This document shows positions 24,731-34,287 of a stretch of 64,000 bases of DNA, in pieces. A program made the translations under genes and the position numbers. The number at the start of each line of letters is the position of its first letter. Position 1 is the stretch's first letter. Origin of the DNA: Multifurca ochricompacta (Eukaryota; Basidiomycota; Agaricomycetes; Russulales; Russulaceae); NCBI GenBank assembly GCA_022496185.1, contig WTXG01000001.1, positions 1,364,001-1,428,000 on the forward strand, in the 5' to 3' direction. The notes beneath the pieces were generated by a model, which saw nothing but the letters and a program-made list of their open reading frames with translations, ran no database searches and had not been told where the DNA came from.

Positions 24731-25333
24731 ATGGTGGATGTGGATATTGGTCCGTAACTAGATTGCTCAGTCTGATGCCTGCCTGGCACTACATTTATCG
24801 TTTTAGATAACAACCAGCATATTCGATACCTTCACCTGGCGCTCTTGGAGGCAGCCAAATGTGAACCCACACCTACAGCATTTTCTGTGGGTTGTCTCTT
24901 GGTCGCTCGCTATCCTTCAATCACAGATCCTCCCGTGGTCCTTGCGACGGGTTATTCGCGCGAGCTTCCTGGGAATACTCACGCGGAGGCCAACGCGCTT
25001 ACAAAAGCGCGTAGTCTCACACCCGATGAGCTTTCCGCAATGTTCCCGAACACTGAGCAGACTCCTCACGTCAATGACGTACTAACACACGCCGACGTAT
25101 ATACTACCCTCGAACCTTGTTCCGTACGCACCTCTGGCCTCGCCCCCTGCGCTGATGCGTTGATCGCAGCCAAAGTTCCGCGGTGCTTCGTTGGCGTCGG
25201 CGAGCCAGATGACTTTGTGCAGTGCGAGGGAGCGCAGAAATTGAAGGTCGCTGGGTGTCAAATTATATGGGTGAAAGGGCTAGAGGAGAAGTGTTTAGCA
25301 GCCGCGAGGAGAGGCCATCAAAATCAGGTTTGA
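24731..25333 (+). CDS. CMP/dCMP-type deaminase, probable riboflavin-pathway (RIB2/DRAP deaminase-like)
   Basis: Zinc-dependent deaminase of the cytidine-deaminase fold. The exons join MVDVDI to DNNQHIRYLHLALLEAAK, giving about 185 residues. The zinc-site residues are visible in GNTHAEANALTKAR (HAE) and VYTTLEPCSVRTSGLAPC (two Cys). The C-terminal GVGEPDDFVQCEGAQKLKVA, GCQIIWVKGLEEKCLAAARR and GH tail resembles fungal Rib2-type deaminases, which act in riboflavin synthesis on the pyrimidine intermediate. The exact substrate is inferred. The start ATG is in a short first exon; the intron (GTCCGTAACT to TTTTAG) keeps frame. Confidence 0.75.
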
Positions 25334-25915
25334 GCTAGCTTTGAGCTAGCCTTTTCGTACCTACATCACTTTCTGTTGCTTCCAACAACACCAGCTTTCA
25401 TACCAATAGCCTTCATTGTTGTTAAAAGAATGGGAGATATCGTATGCCGTTCCAGAATGAGTGCAGATATTTTTATTTTCTATTTATGAGCCCATCGCTT
25501 TTAAGATTGTCTAATCCCAGGTTCTTCCATTCATCCTTCTCCATAAGCCCGCTGTTCGTATGATATTAGTACAAAAACCAGTTGTGTATGAATAACGTAC
25601 TTGTGCATTCTGCAGTTCAAATAATCCTTATTCAAGTGTCGACATTCGGAGGAAGTGCTCGAATTATTTTTGAGACAATCCAAGTACTTTGTCATGAATT
25701 CTTTGCATTCTCCTTAACCGACATCGAAAATCATTGTTCCAATATTGTATATATGCACAGACCATAATGATCTAGAGGAAATGATCCTCTGTTGGGTGGG
25801 GTAACCTGAAATCCAGTGGAAATGGACGGTGGACGTCCGAACGACATCGAGGCAGGAGACTAATATTGAAAATAAAATATTGAAACCTGCCGTGTTTACA
25901 TAACAAACCTAATAT
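25334..25915. other. 582 bp convergent intergenic region
   Basis: Lies between the deaminase and bZIP stop codons. It is AT-rich, with only short frames and no recognisable element. Confidence 0.5.
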
Positions 25916-27296
25916 CTATAATATGATGATGATCTCATGCATTAGTTCCTTCCCCTTCGTTATCAGAACTCTTCCCCTCACTGCCTCGTCAGCGTCCTGT
26001 GAAACTGAAGAGGGCTGCGACGGTCCTGCTAAAAAGTCGTCTCCCCTAGCCCTACTACTCTTTAACATGACAATCTCTTTAAGCCAGCCGTTTTCTCTTC
26101 TTAGATCTGCTGCCTCCTGCTCCAATTCATCAACACGGCCTGTTAGATCTGATACGGTACGTTCCAAATTGAACGTTTTGAGTTTTTTCTTGACTCGGAA
26201 ACGTGCTATTGAAAAATAAGGCCTGGTTATGGCAGACAGTAATTGTGTACATACCCGAGGCGGCAGTATTTCGTCTGCGTTTCTCCTCGGCAGTTGCCTC
26301 TGTATCGAGTGGTGCCCCTTCTTGGGTATGAGAAGAAGTAGTGAATGCTTGGAAACTCGATTCTCCGGACCCTGTGGCAATCAGTGCAGATAGTGATGGA
26401 GTTGGTTGGGGGGCACTAGACGGGGTGTAGTTGCCGTCTGGGGAAAAAAATGGCACGACGCCTGGCGGGTAGTGGGATGCGGCAGCACCACGAGTTGTAG
26501 ACGGCTGAGTGGACGGCCACTGTACCTGCGGAGCTAAGTGGGGGGAGATGGATGCGGGAAATCGAGTGGGGTCCTGAGGAAGACCCTGTTGATGGTATGC
26601 CATGGACTGAACCAGGAGGGGATATGCCTCCTGTATTGTTCGTAGAGCGTGAGCCACTTCCTCATAATTTCGTAGTCCGTTAGGGGGTGTGGGAGACGGT
26701 TGTGAGGGCCATCCCGGGACTTGTCCAGCGTGAGTCTGAGGAACAGCCTACGGTGCGCGTCAGATGAGTGGATAGACAGACATGGGAAACAGTCGACAGA
26801 CCCAATTGGAGTTGGGGGTATGGTTGCCTGGAACAGACGGTGTACTAACAGAGCGGGCTCTGCTAGACCTAGCCGCACCACCACTTCCAGGTGAAGACTG
26901 AGAAGGGGATTGAGAATTCTTGTCCATATCAATATCAAAAGGGAAAGCAAGCTGTTTCCAAAGGTCCAACTCAGTTTGCGTGCGAATGAGGCTTAAAAAT
27001 GAGAGAAGGCCCTTGTTTGGAGGGGTAGAAGACTGGCTCTTTACATCCAGTAGCATGGTATAGGGACGCGAAAAAGCCTATGCCATGCCATCTAGATAAA
27101 TCAAGGATCGGTCGCAGTTTTGAATGAGACCGGTCATCGAGGATGTAGCATGTAGCAAGTTTAAAGAGTTCGTCATACAGACACAAGATGGCGACACCAT
27201 TAGAAAAGGCAACCCACCGGTACGATTTCCGTCTACGCCTTTGTCATTGTCATTGTCATTGTCATTATCATTTGACTCAAGCTCAAGTCCATCCAT
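25916..27296 (-). CDS. bZIP transcription factor of the CYS3/MET4-like type
   Basis: Nuclear DNA-binding regulator. The basic region and zipper are EEKRRRNTAASARFRVKKKL, KTFNLERTVSDLTGRVDELE and QEAADLRRENGWLKEIVML. The N-AAS-RFR core places it with fungal sulfur and stress bZIPs (CYS3/Met4/Zip1 group), and the intron at NTAAS|A joins in phase. Upstream exons encode a low-complexity activation-type region. They contain LDLWKQLAFPFDIDMDKN, a possible short conserved motif, Gln/Pro-rich stretches and an Asn-Asp repeat near the N-terminus (NDNDNDND from a hexanucleotide repeat). The start is taken at 27296 (MDGLELES); an in-frame ATG at 27317 is possible. Targets are not known; a sulfur role is only an analogy. 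Confidence 0.82.
27242..27275. repeat. In-frame hexanucleotide repeat in the bZIP N-terminus
   Basis: Repeats of GTCATT on the plus strand (AATGAC on the coding strand) encode alternating Asn-Asp. The unit is a multiple of three, so length changes would keep frame. Confidence 0.8.
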
Positions 27297-27427
27297 TGGC
27301 GCCGAAATGTGAAGCACATAAATCAGTGAAATTATCCTTTAAAAATAAAGAATGTTAGTTTGGTTTAAAAGTAAAAGTTTACAAAAGAAAGTAGAAAAAA
27401 GAATATATTAAATTAAATAAAAATGTG

Positions 27428-27447
27428 CACGTGGTATGACGACGCGT
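27428..27447. promoter_or_regulatory. CACGTG and ACGCGT boxes in the bZIP/NPL4 divergent promoter
   Basis: A CACGTG (27428-27433) and an MCB-type ACGCGT (27442-27447) lie 14 bp to 47 bp upstream of the NPL4 ATG, in a 178 bp divergent promoter. Confidence 0.45.
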
Positions 27448-27474
27448 CTCTCTCCTCTCAACTAAACAATCACC

Positions 27475-29900
27475 ATGGTACGTTACTTTCTCTTTAACAT
27501 TAAATCTGTATCTCTTCTCACTCCTACCACAATCAGCTTATAAGAATAAGATCCAGAGATGGAAACTTTCGCTTTGAGCTACAACCTACGTCTAATATAT
27601 CTGAATTGGTCGATAGGGTACGATGAGCATTATCCCACAATATCATTGAAAGGTCTGCTGATTTGTCTCCCTTAGATATTAGAGACTACAGAAAGCGCAG
27701 ATCCAGCAACCCTGGCAATATCTAATCAACCAAGAGGTAACGAGACTCTTGTCTCCACCCTGAAAGGGAGGAGTTTGAAGTCGTTGGGGATTAGGTGAGT
27801 AGGGATAGGGACAAATATCTTATTCACATTCCTTTTTCTCATCATGCACTCCCTCCAGGCACGGTGAACTCATCTTTATCTCATATTCTCAGAAATCTAT
27901 ACCCAGTCCCTCTCAAGAGAGCTTCTCCGACAAAACGCTCCCATCGGTGGGGGCTACTTCGTTGGCAAATCGCCCTTGGGAGAATGTCAAAGAAGATGTC
28001 GTAGATCAGTCCTGGCGGACAAGAGATGGAAAGATTTCCAGAAGTAGAGACCCCAACTTTTGCAAGCATGGGGCTAATGCCATGTGTGATTATTGCATGC
28101 CGCTGGAACCTTACGATCGGAAATATCACCAGGATCATAACATAAAGCATCTTTCCTATCATGCGTACCTTCGCAAACTCACGCCCAAGACTTCTTCCAC
28201 TGCGGCAGCGGCATTACCCCCATTGGTAGTGCCAGATTACCGTGTCAAAGTGCCCTGTCCAACTGGTAGTCATCCGAACTGGCCTGCAGGCATATGCACG
28301 GCATGCCAGCCCTCCGCTGTCACGCTTCAGAGCCAGTCCTTCCGTATGGTAGACCACCTCGAGATCGCTTCTACGGAAATTATCAATGGCTTCCTAAAAG
28401 CATGGCGTTCCACAGGGTTGCAGCGCTTCGGCTGGCTCATTGGACGATATGAACCTTATGAAGAAGTGCCGATGGGAGTTAAGGCCGTCGTTGAAGCCAT
28501 CCATGAGCCGCCACAAGAAGGCGAACTCGATGGGCTCTCGCTTGGACTTCCGTGGGAAGACGAGCCTGCCGTGCAAACGCTAGCTGCATCTGCCTCGACA
28601 CCTCTCAGAATCGTAGGTTATATCTTCACGGACCTTGATCCAACCCCGGAAGACCGAACGAAGAACGTATATAAGCGGCATCCTGGCTCGTTTTTTCTCT
28701 CCTCCCTCGAGGTCCTCTTTGCTGCCCATCTGCAGGCACAACACCGCACTTCCTCGCGCAGCTCGCCATCTGGATACTTTGCTTCGCGCCTCGTAACCGC
28801 CGTGTTAACTGCGACTGCGGACGGTGCCGTAGATGTCGCAGCATATCAGGTGTCTGAGCAAGCCGTTGGGATGCTGCAGGCGGACATGATAGAAGCCAGC
28901 GTTGACCCAGGTATTATGCGCGTCAAAGAAGAGAGCCGTGGCGATGACGGTGGTATGGCGCGATACGTGCCTGACGTCTTCTTTCGTTACCGTAACGAAT
29001 ACGGCATCGAAGTTAAAAAAAGCGCCAAACCCACGTTCCCCGTCGAGTACCTGCTCGTCAACGTGTGCCTTTTCTCTCCGTCTCCGTCTACTCTTGTTTC
29101 ATGGAGCAATGTCTATTTGTAAACATAGGTCACCCATGGTTTTCCGCAAAAGCCCTCACCTGTCTTCCGTTCACACCAGTTTGCGGTCGAGAACCGCCCG
29201 GGGCTCGAAAACCAGACAATCGAGCAAGTAATGCGCTCGCTTAGCGAACTCGGTGCTCCGGACGTACAAGTGAGTCAGCAAGACGGCGATGTTCACCGCC
29301 GACTCGAGCTCGCCAAGTGGCTCAGCGATTGGCACCTCATCGCTTTCCTTGATACCTCCGGGCTCCTATCTGAGGTATGTAACTCCCCCCTCCCCCTCAC
29401 CAGTGACCCAGTTACCCACTGCGTCCCTCCTGTATCGCACCCGTTCTGACCAGAGTGCCCCCGCTCTATTATTTACGAACGAAATTAGAATGACATGAAA
29501 GTGCTGACTCGCGTAGCGACCGCGCCGAACCTCGATGACCCGACAGTACTCGACTCCTTATTGGTGACGGAGAGCTGGCAAACGCTCGTCACGTTCGCCC
29601 GCGAGAGTGCACGTACGCTTATCCATACCCCCTTCATCCTATCGCTGGTCTGTTCACGTTTGCTTATTTTTGATTATAGCACCTCGACGTCCAACACAGC
29701 CTGCGCCGGAAGTCCCACCAGCCAATATCTTAGATGAGGACATTTCGCCTGAATTATTCGACGAGATTGTTGCATCTACCCGTGGTGACAGTGGAGGTGG
29801 GGACAGCAGCAGGTCCACCGGTGTGCGCATGTGTCCGCATTGCACATTTGAAAACACGCACGGCGGGGCTGATTGCGACGTGTGCGGACTGCCCTTGTAA
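27475..29900 (+). CDS. npl4: NPL4, Cdc48/p97 cofactor
   Basis: With Ufd1, brings ubiquitylated substrates to Cdc48 in ER-associated and other degradation. The first exon is only the ATG, followed directly by a GTACGT donor; the next exon reads LIRIRSRDGNFRFELQPTSN, a ubiquitin-like UBX-type N-domain. Then come a zinc-binding segment (DPNFCKHGANAMCDYCMPLE, PCPTGSHPNWPAGICTACQP) and the MPN-like core (VDHLEIASTEIINGFLKAWR, QRFGWLIGRYEPYEEVPMGV). Later segments are VEYLLVNVTHGFP, LSDWHLIAFLDTSGLLSE and SLLVTESWQTLVTFAR. The C-terminal NZF-type finger MCPHCTFENTHGGADCDVCG binds ubiquitin in homologues. All exons keep frame. Divergent from the bZIP. Confidence 0.92.
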
Positions 29901-30214
29901 GATTTGACACATGGAGAAGGGGTAATTGGGAAGCCCAAGTTTTTGGAATAGGTAGCACAGTATTGTATCCCGAAATATCATTCGTAAAAGCTACTTAGTC
30001 GTAATTGCTTGGAAAGCTCGCGACTCCATTAGGAACGTTTGACATTGAACAAGTAATGACACCAAAACACAAGTACATAGGAGAGTGATGTAGATGTACG
30101 TACGTACATGAGGAATAGGAGTGTAAGCGGGGTGAGTTTAGAGGTGATAGAGATTGCGTAGGCATGTTTCGTGTGGGTCTCCCGTCGTCTCACCAGAAGT
30201 ATATAGCCCGACTA
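29901..30214. other. 314 bp convergent intergenic region
   Basis: Lies between the NPL4 and Nudix gene stop codons. It contains short GTAC-type repeats around 30095-30105 and nothing else supported. Confidence 0.5.
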
Positions 30215-31863
30215 TTATTGAAGCATCCACCAGACGCCAAAAGTGAGGCCACACAGCACACCAATGGAGCGCAAAACCAGGACGACAACAAGTGCTTTGC
30301 GTACGGCAGCATAGAACGTGGTCAGTGCAGCACCTGTCCAGTTCACTCTGGATGGGGAGAGGGAAATGTGAATATTTGCGAGGACAGAGGAATATGATAT
30401 GTGTGGTTAACTTACCGTGCGTCGTTAGCACCACCTACTCGGAGGGAAGCCTCCCAATCGCGGATGACTTGACGATAACGTTTCCCAAACACCCTAAATG
30501 GATATAGTGGATATATATAGTTATAGCATAGCCATAAAGATCAGGCTCCCAATTAGGGTAAGAACGTACCAAATCCAAAAGTTGACGTCCGGATAGGAGA
30601 ACCGAGGAAAGACGCTCGTTAAACTGGGAGGGGCGTTGATCCTTCCTCTAACGTCGTTCTTATCACCTTTTGATCCCTATCTTCCTCTAAAACATCCTCC
30701 ACCCCCATGAGTTTATCAGAGTCCCATGGCGTAAGAGGCACACCGGGGGTGGGGGACATGTAAGACAAGAGGTCGAGCGTCATACCAAGCGATAGGCCCC
30801 AGAGCTTGATGGCCTGGGGCCCGGCGTGGGTTACACGTGGATAGAGAGAAGCAGAAGCGGGGTGGAGGGCCGGATTAAGAGCACCCGACTCAGTTTCGAA
30901 TGAACGACGCAAAAATTTCTCGTCAATTGACCCCGAGATGGTTGGGGCGGCGTTGGATAGAACCAGGGCGGGAAACTGCATGCTACCTACAAGGACGCGC
31001 ATAAGAGGTCGAAGTATGCGAGAGTGCCTGGGTGTAAGCCGCGAGGCTGTGTCGACTGTAATTGTGGACCATAAAGGTTGAGAAATAGTATCTGGGCTGG
31101 TACGCTCTGGGTAGAGTGTGTTCAATGATACCCAATGCAGGGTGGTTTCAGGAACCGGCTCCGTGGGTGTTTCAATTGGGGTGAGTTGAAGGAAAACTTG
31201 ACAAGGTAAGCAGAGAAAGGAAGGACGAAATAAAGTGGACTGACCGAAAGGAGAGAGGATCATAAGGAGACGTTTACCTAGAGAAGTCGTGATCTCACGG
31301 TCATCGAGCTGGCCCACACAGGTGTAGTCACTCTCGGCAAGATCAAGGCCATTTCCTCCCAGGTTTGACGCATAGCTAAGTGAAAGAACTATTATATAGT
31401 AAGATCTGGATAGGGAAGAAGAAGTATAGTTGCCTGTATAAAGACCGCCTTCGTCACCCTCCTCTGTACGACCACCAGGAAAGGCCACGTGGGCATCACG
31501 GGTGTTTTCATTGATATCCGCGGTTTCTGGTTTCTGCCGGCGAACGAATAAGATTTGTGGACAAGCAGCGGGATGTTTAACCCAATCAAAGTCAAAGAAC
31601 TCTATGAGAGACGGGGGAGTAGCAGGCTTTGAAGGAAGAGGGAAGTTGGGAGGGGGAACGACACGTAAAATGAGGGCAACCGCAGCACGACGGGGTTCTA
31701 AAGGGAAAGGCGAGTTGGACTAATTAAAAGGGAAAGGGGAAGAAAAATAGACGTTACGAGTTGGCGGAGAAGCAATGACCCTCGGTGGAGTTGAACGAAT
31801 CCGTTGAAGAGCTCGAGAAAGGAGACGAGTATGAGTGGAAGGATAGTTTGTTGATGAAGACAT
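30215..31863 (-). CDS. Nudix hydrolase with C-terminal membrane helix, frame broken in the Nudix box
   Basis: Probable nucleotide-diphosphate hydrolase of the CoA-diphosphatase-like fungal group. The start is MSSSTNYPSTHTRLLSRALQ. After an intron come PRRAAVALILRVVPPPN and AHVAFPGGRTEEGDEGGLYT, then an exon AMRQTWEE, then GLDLAESDYTCVGQLDDREI. The Nudix box (GGRTEEGD...MRQTWEE-x-GLDL) is therefore split: the residue between EE and G has only two bases (31351-31352). The 58 bp intron inside it (31376-31433) has a GC-AG boundary. A second apparent one-base loss (30641-30642) separates TTLEEG from INAPPSLTSVFPRFSYPDVN. The remaining exons give FGKRYRQVIRDWEASLRVGG, NWTGAALTTFYAAVRKAL and a hydrophobic end VVVLVLRSIGVLCGLTFGVW. 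Membrane attachment is inferred from that tail. Confidence 0.8.
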
Positions 31864-31881
31864 AAATGTGGGGTGTGTGAG

Positions 31882-31912
31882 CGTAAGTGTAAGTGTAAGT
31901 GTAAGTGTAAGT
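31882..31912. repeat. GTAAGT hexamer repeat upstream of the Nudix gene
   Basis: About five tandem GTAAGT units (ACTTAC on the Nudix coding strand) lie 20-50 bp upstream of its ATG, followed by irregular copies to 31960. A CACGTG lies at 31964-31969. Confidence 0.75.
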
Positions 31913-32016
31913 GAAAGGAAGTGTAAAAGGAAGTGAAGTAAGTGTAAGTGAAGTAAGTGTATGCACGTGCACGCACACGCCATCATCATTGAATTGGTTG
32001 GGGTTATGATGTCATT

Positions 32017-33642
32017 TCATAATTCTGCCCAACCTGACTCATCCCCACCCCCAGTGAGTACACCAAGGACAAATACAATAGCACCCGCCCCGAGTCTCAT
32101 ACTTAATCCTCGATAAAGTTGTCCCAATCCCGTCTTTCGCCATATACTCACGTGTTCCTCTCTTTGACCCCGACTTCGAGTCCTTCCTTCTACTACTTCT
32201 CCTTGCCCTTCCTTCCCTTTCTCTTCGTTCCGTCCTGTCACCACTCGTTCAACTGGCAAGTCCGAGCGCTCCTCAGTAAGAATATGCCATAATGCATCCA
32301 CAACACCGTTATATGGAATCGGTCGTTTCTCAACGCATGTCTTCAGCGGTTGAGCACGGCCCCGCACCTGCACTTGAAGTCGTCGCCGCACAGTCTCAAA
32401 CGGTAGCGTTGCAAGCAAACCAATGCAACTACTTGCAAATTCAACGACACCCCACGCAACTGGGCTGTTCTCGATCGAAACAAGCGTCCCTGGGAACAGT
32501 CGCGCAGCAAGCAGTGGTGGTAAACCTAGAGAAATTAACGGCCGAATTATGTTGTCCAGGACTGTCGGAATGAGTAGGTGTGGGTGCAAGTACAGTCCCC
32601 GCAACCCCCCTTCATCCCGTGTAATCTTCTGTAGAGCGTCGATCGGACCTGTATACGTCCTATGTTGTGGGTTGAACGACTGAACGATCAGACGTGTCCG
32701 GACGAGATCCAGGGGCGAGAGAATGAACCCAGTGATAAGATGAGAGGCCACTGGGATAAGAAGTGCGGTATAACTTCCTGGAGATATGTGTAGCGAGGCC
32801 AAATTAGGGGTAAATAAATTCTGCAGGGCGTTGTGAATTAACGGCTGCATCGTCGAGGAGAGCATGTCGCTTATGCACTCAGTGAGCAACCCTTTTCGGA
32901 GAAGTGGAAATTGTCAGGGCTCAGCATAACAATTGGCTGGGCTGAATAAAATGCCAAGACACCGACCTTTCCAAAGCGCAAGCCAGCCCTCCCCACGGAA
33001 TCGTCCGAGTCTCTTCATCATTGCCCACACACCGTCTGCGCTCCCGACCGGAATGACGTAGTCTGGACGCGTACTCTCCTCCATGACGTTTTTTCGTACA
33101 ACGTATCCGCGCTCGTCTGCAGGACGTGGTAAAGGATAACGCGACGGCCCCGGATTGAGCGGGTCGGCAAAGTACGATTCTTCACCGGATTCATCGTCAC
33201 TAACCTGCAAACGACGAGTCAGTACCGAGGAGTGAGTAAAAGCGAAAAGGCCGCAGCATACCTCCTCTGTTACTTCCTCTGTCGCGAGCTCTCCATCATC
33301 TCCTTGCCCTGCATCCCTTGGTATCCATTGTACCTGTAGAAGGCACTTGCCAACTTCCCATGGCATTGCAATGGCCGTAGTAGTATACTCTAGGATGGCG
33401 CTAGCGACGAGGGTTTTGAGGAGTAGACCCAAATCCAGCCCTCCTGGCTCTGCTAGGCTTGGTGATAGTTCAAAAATAGAGTTTTGGACTGGGCGCGAGG
33501 AAAATGTGTGAGAGGAGATACTTGAAGGTGGTGATGATATTGGTGCGCTGGAAGGTGAACTAGTCGAATTGGAAGGTGGGGAGAAGGTCCATGTTGATGG
33601 GTTTGTGCTGTAGAGATCTCGGAGGGAAGATGGGTTGTTCAT
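32017..33642 (-). CDS. ugo1: UGO1-like mitochondrial outer-membrane fusion protein (carrier fold)
   Basis: Modified mitochondrial-carrier protein that works with Fzo1 and Mgm1 in mitochondrial fusion. The N-terminal 70 residues are Ser/Pro-rich (MNNPSSLRDLYSTNPSTWTF). Carrier-like segments follow: LLKTLVASAILEYTTTAIAM with PWEVGKCLLQVQW, LALWKGLLTECISDMLSSTM, HLITGFILSPLDLVRTRLIV, ISLGLPPLLAARLFPG, ASSCIGLLATLPFETVRRRL and GLGQLYRGLSMRLGAGAIVF. The PxD/E signatures are partly degenerate (SPLDLVRTR, LPFETVRRR), which is characteristic of UGO1 rather than inner-membrane carriers. There are two short introns, both in frame. It lies 153 bp upstream of, and on the same strand as, the Nudix gene. 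Confidence 0.85.
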
Positions 33643-34287
33643 GGCGGCGAAGGTAAGAAAAGTGAGAAATGAGCTGTAATGTTTAGGTTTAGGTTTAGAT
33701 TACGAGGTTTCGATGTGAGTAGTTGTAAGTAAGTTGAATGTGTCTGAACATCCGGACCTTGTTCTGTCGTGTTGTTCCTTTCTGTCTGTCCAGGTCCAAG
33801 TCCAATCCAGTCCAGCCACAGTCAAATGCGCGTTTGTTTTGTCTTGTTTGGAACCCACTTTAAAGAAAGAAAGCAGATGAATTATGAAATTCACCAAATT
33901 CAAATTATTCCGATACGCGGAGGGGACGGAGGGAAATGGAGGTGTTGAAAATGGAAGTATTTAAGGTGACAATCAAGGAAGAGGTGTGAATGTGAATGTA
34001 TGCGTGTATGCGTGCATGTATATATATATATATAGATGAAGTATATGCATTTGTGCAATCATCATTCATGATATATGGGGCGACGCGGACCGTGGATTAG
34101 TTCGCAGCACCGTCGCCGCCACCACACCACACACCACACCACACCGCACCGCACCGCACCGCACCGTACCATACCATACCACACGACACGTCCAATCCTC
34201 TCCTTACCAGTCTCGTTCATATCAAGTCACATTCCTTCTCTTTCTTCTTTCTTCCTCCCACTTCCTCTCTCTTTACACCTCCCTCTA
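33643..34287. other. 645 bp divergent promoter of UGO1 and the tricalbin, with microsatellites
   Basis: It holds a TA repeat at about 34017-34034 and a pentanucleotide array (ACACC/GCACC units) at about 34108-34190, close to the tricalbin 5' end, followed by a CT-rich tract before its ATG. No other coding signal was seen; the open frame that extends upstream of the tricalbin ATG is only translated repeat. Confidence 0.6.
34108..34190. repeat. CACAC/CGCAC pentanucleotide array
   Basis: Tandem 5-base units of the form CACAC, then CGCAC, then CATAC variants, ending about 98 bp before the tricalbin ATG. The stepwise variants suggest local unit turnover. Confidence 0.75.

Noticed and set aside
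34075..34287. N-terminal extension of the tricalbin upstream of 34288
   Set aside because: The in-frame upstream sequence is translated microsatellite (His/Thr/Pro repeats) plus a C/T-rich leader. MASSLPPNG at 34288 is the sensible start.
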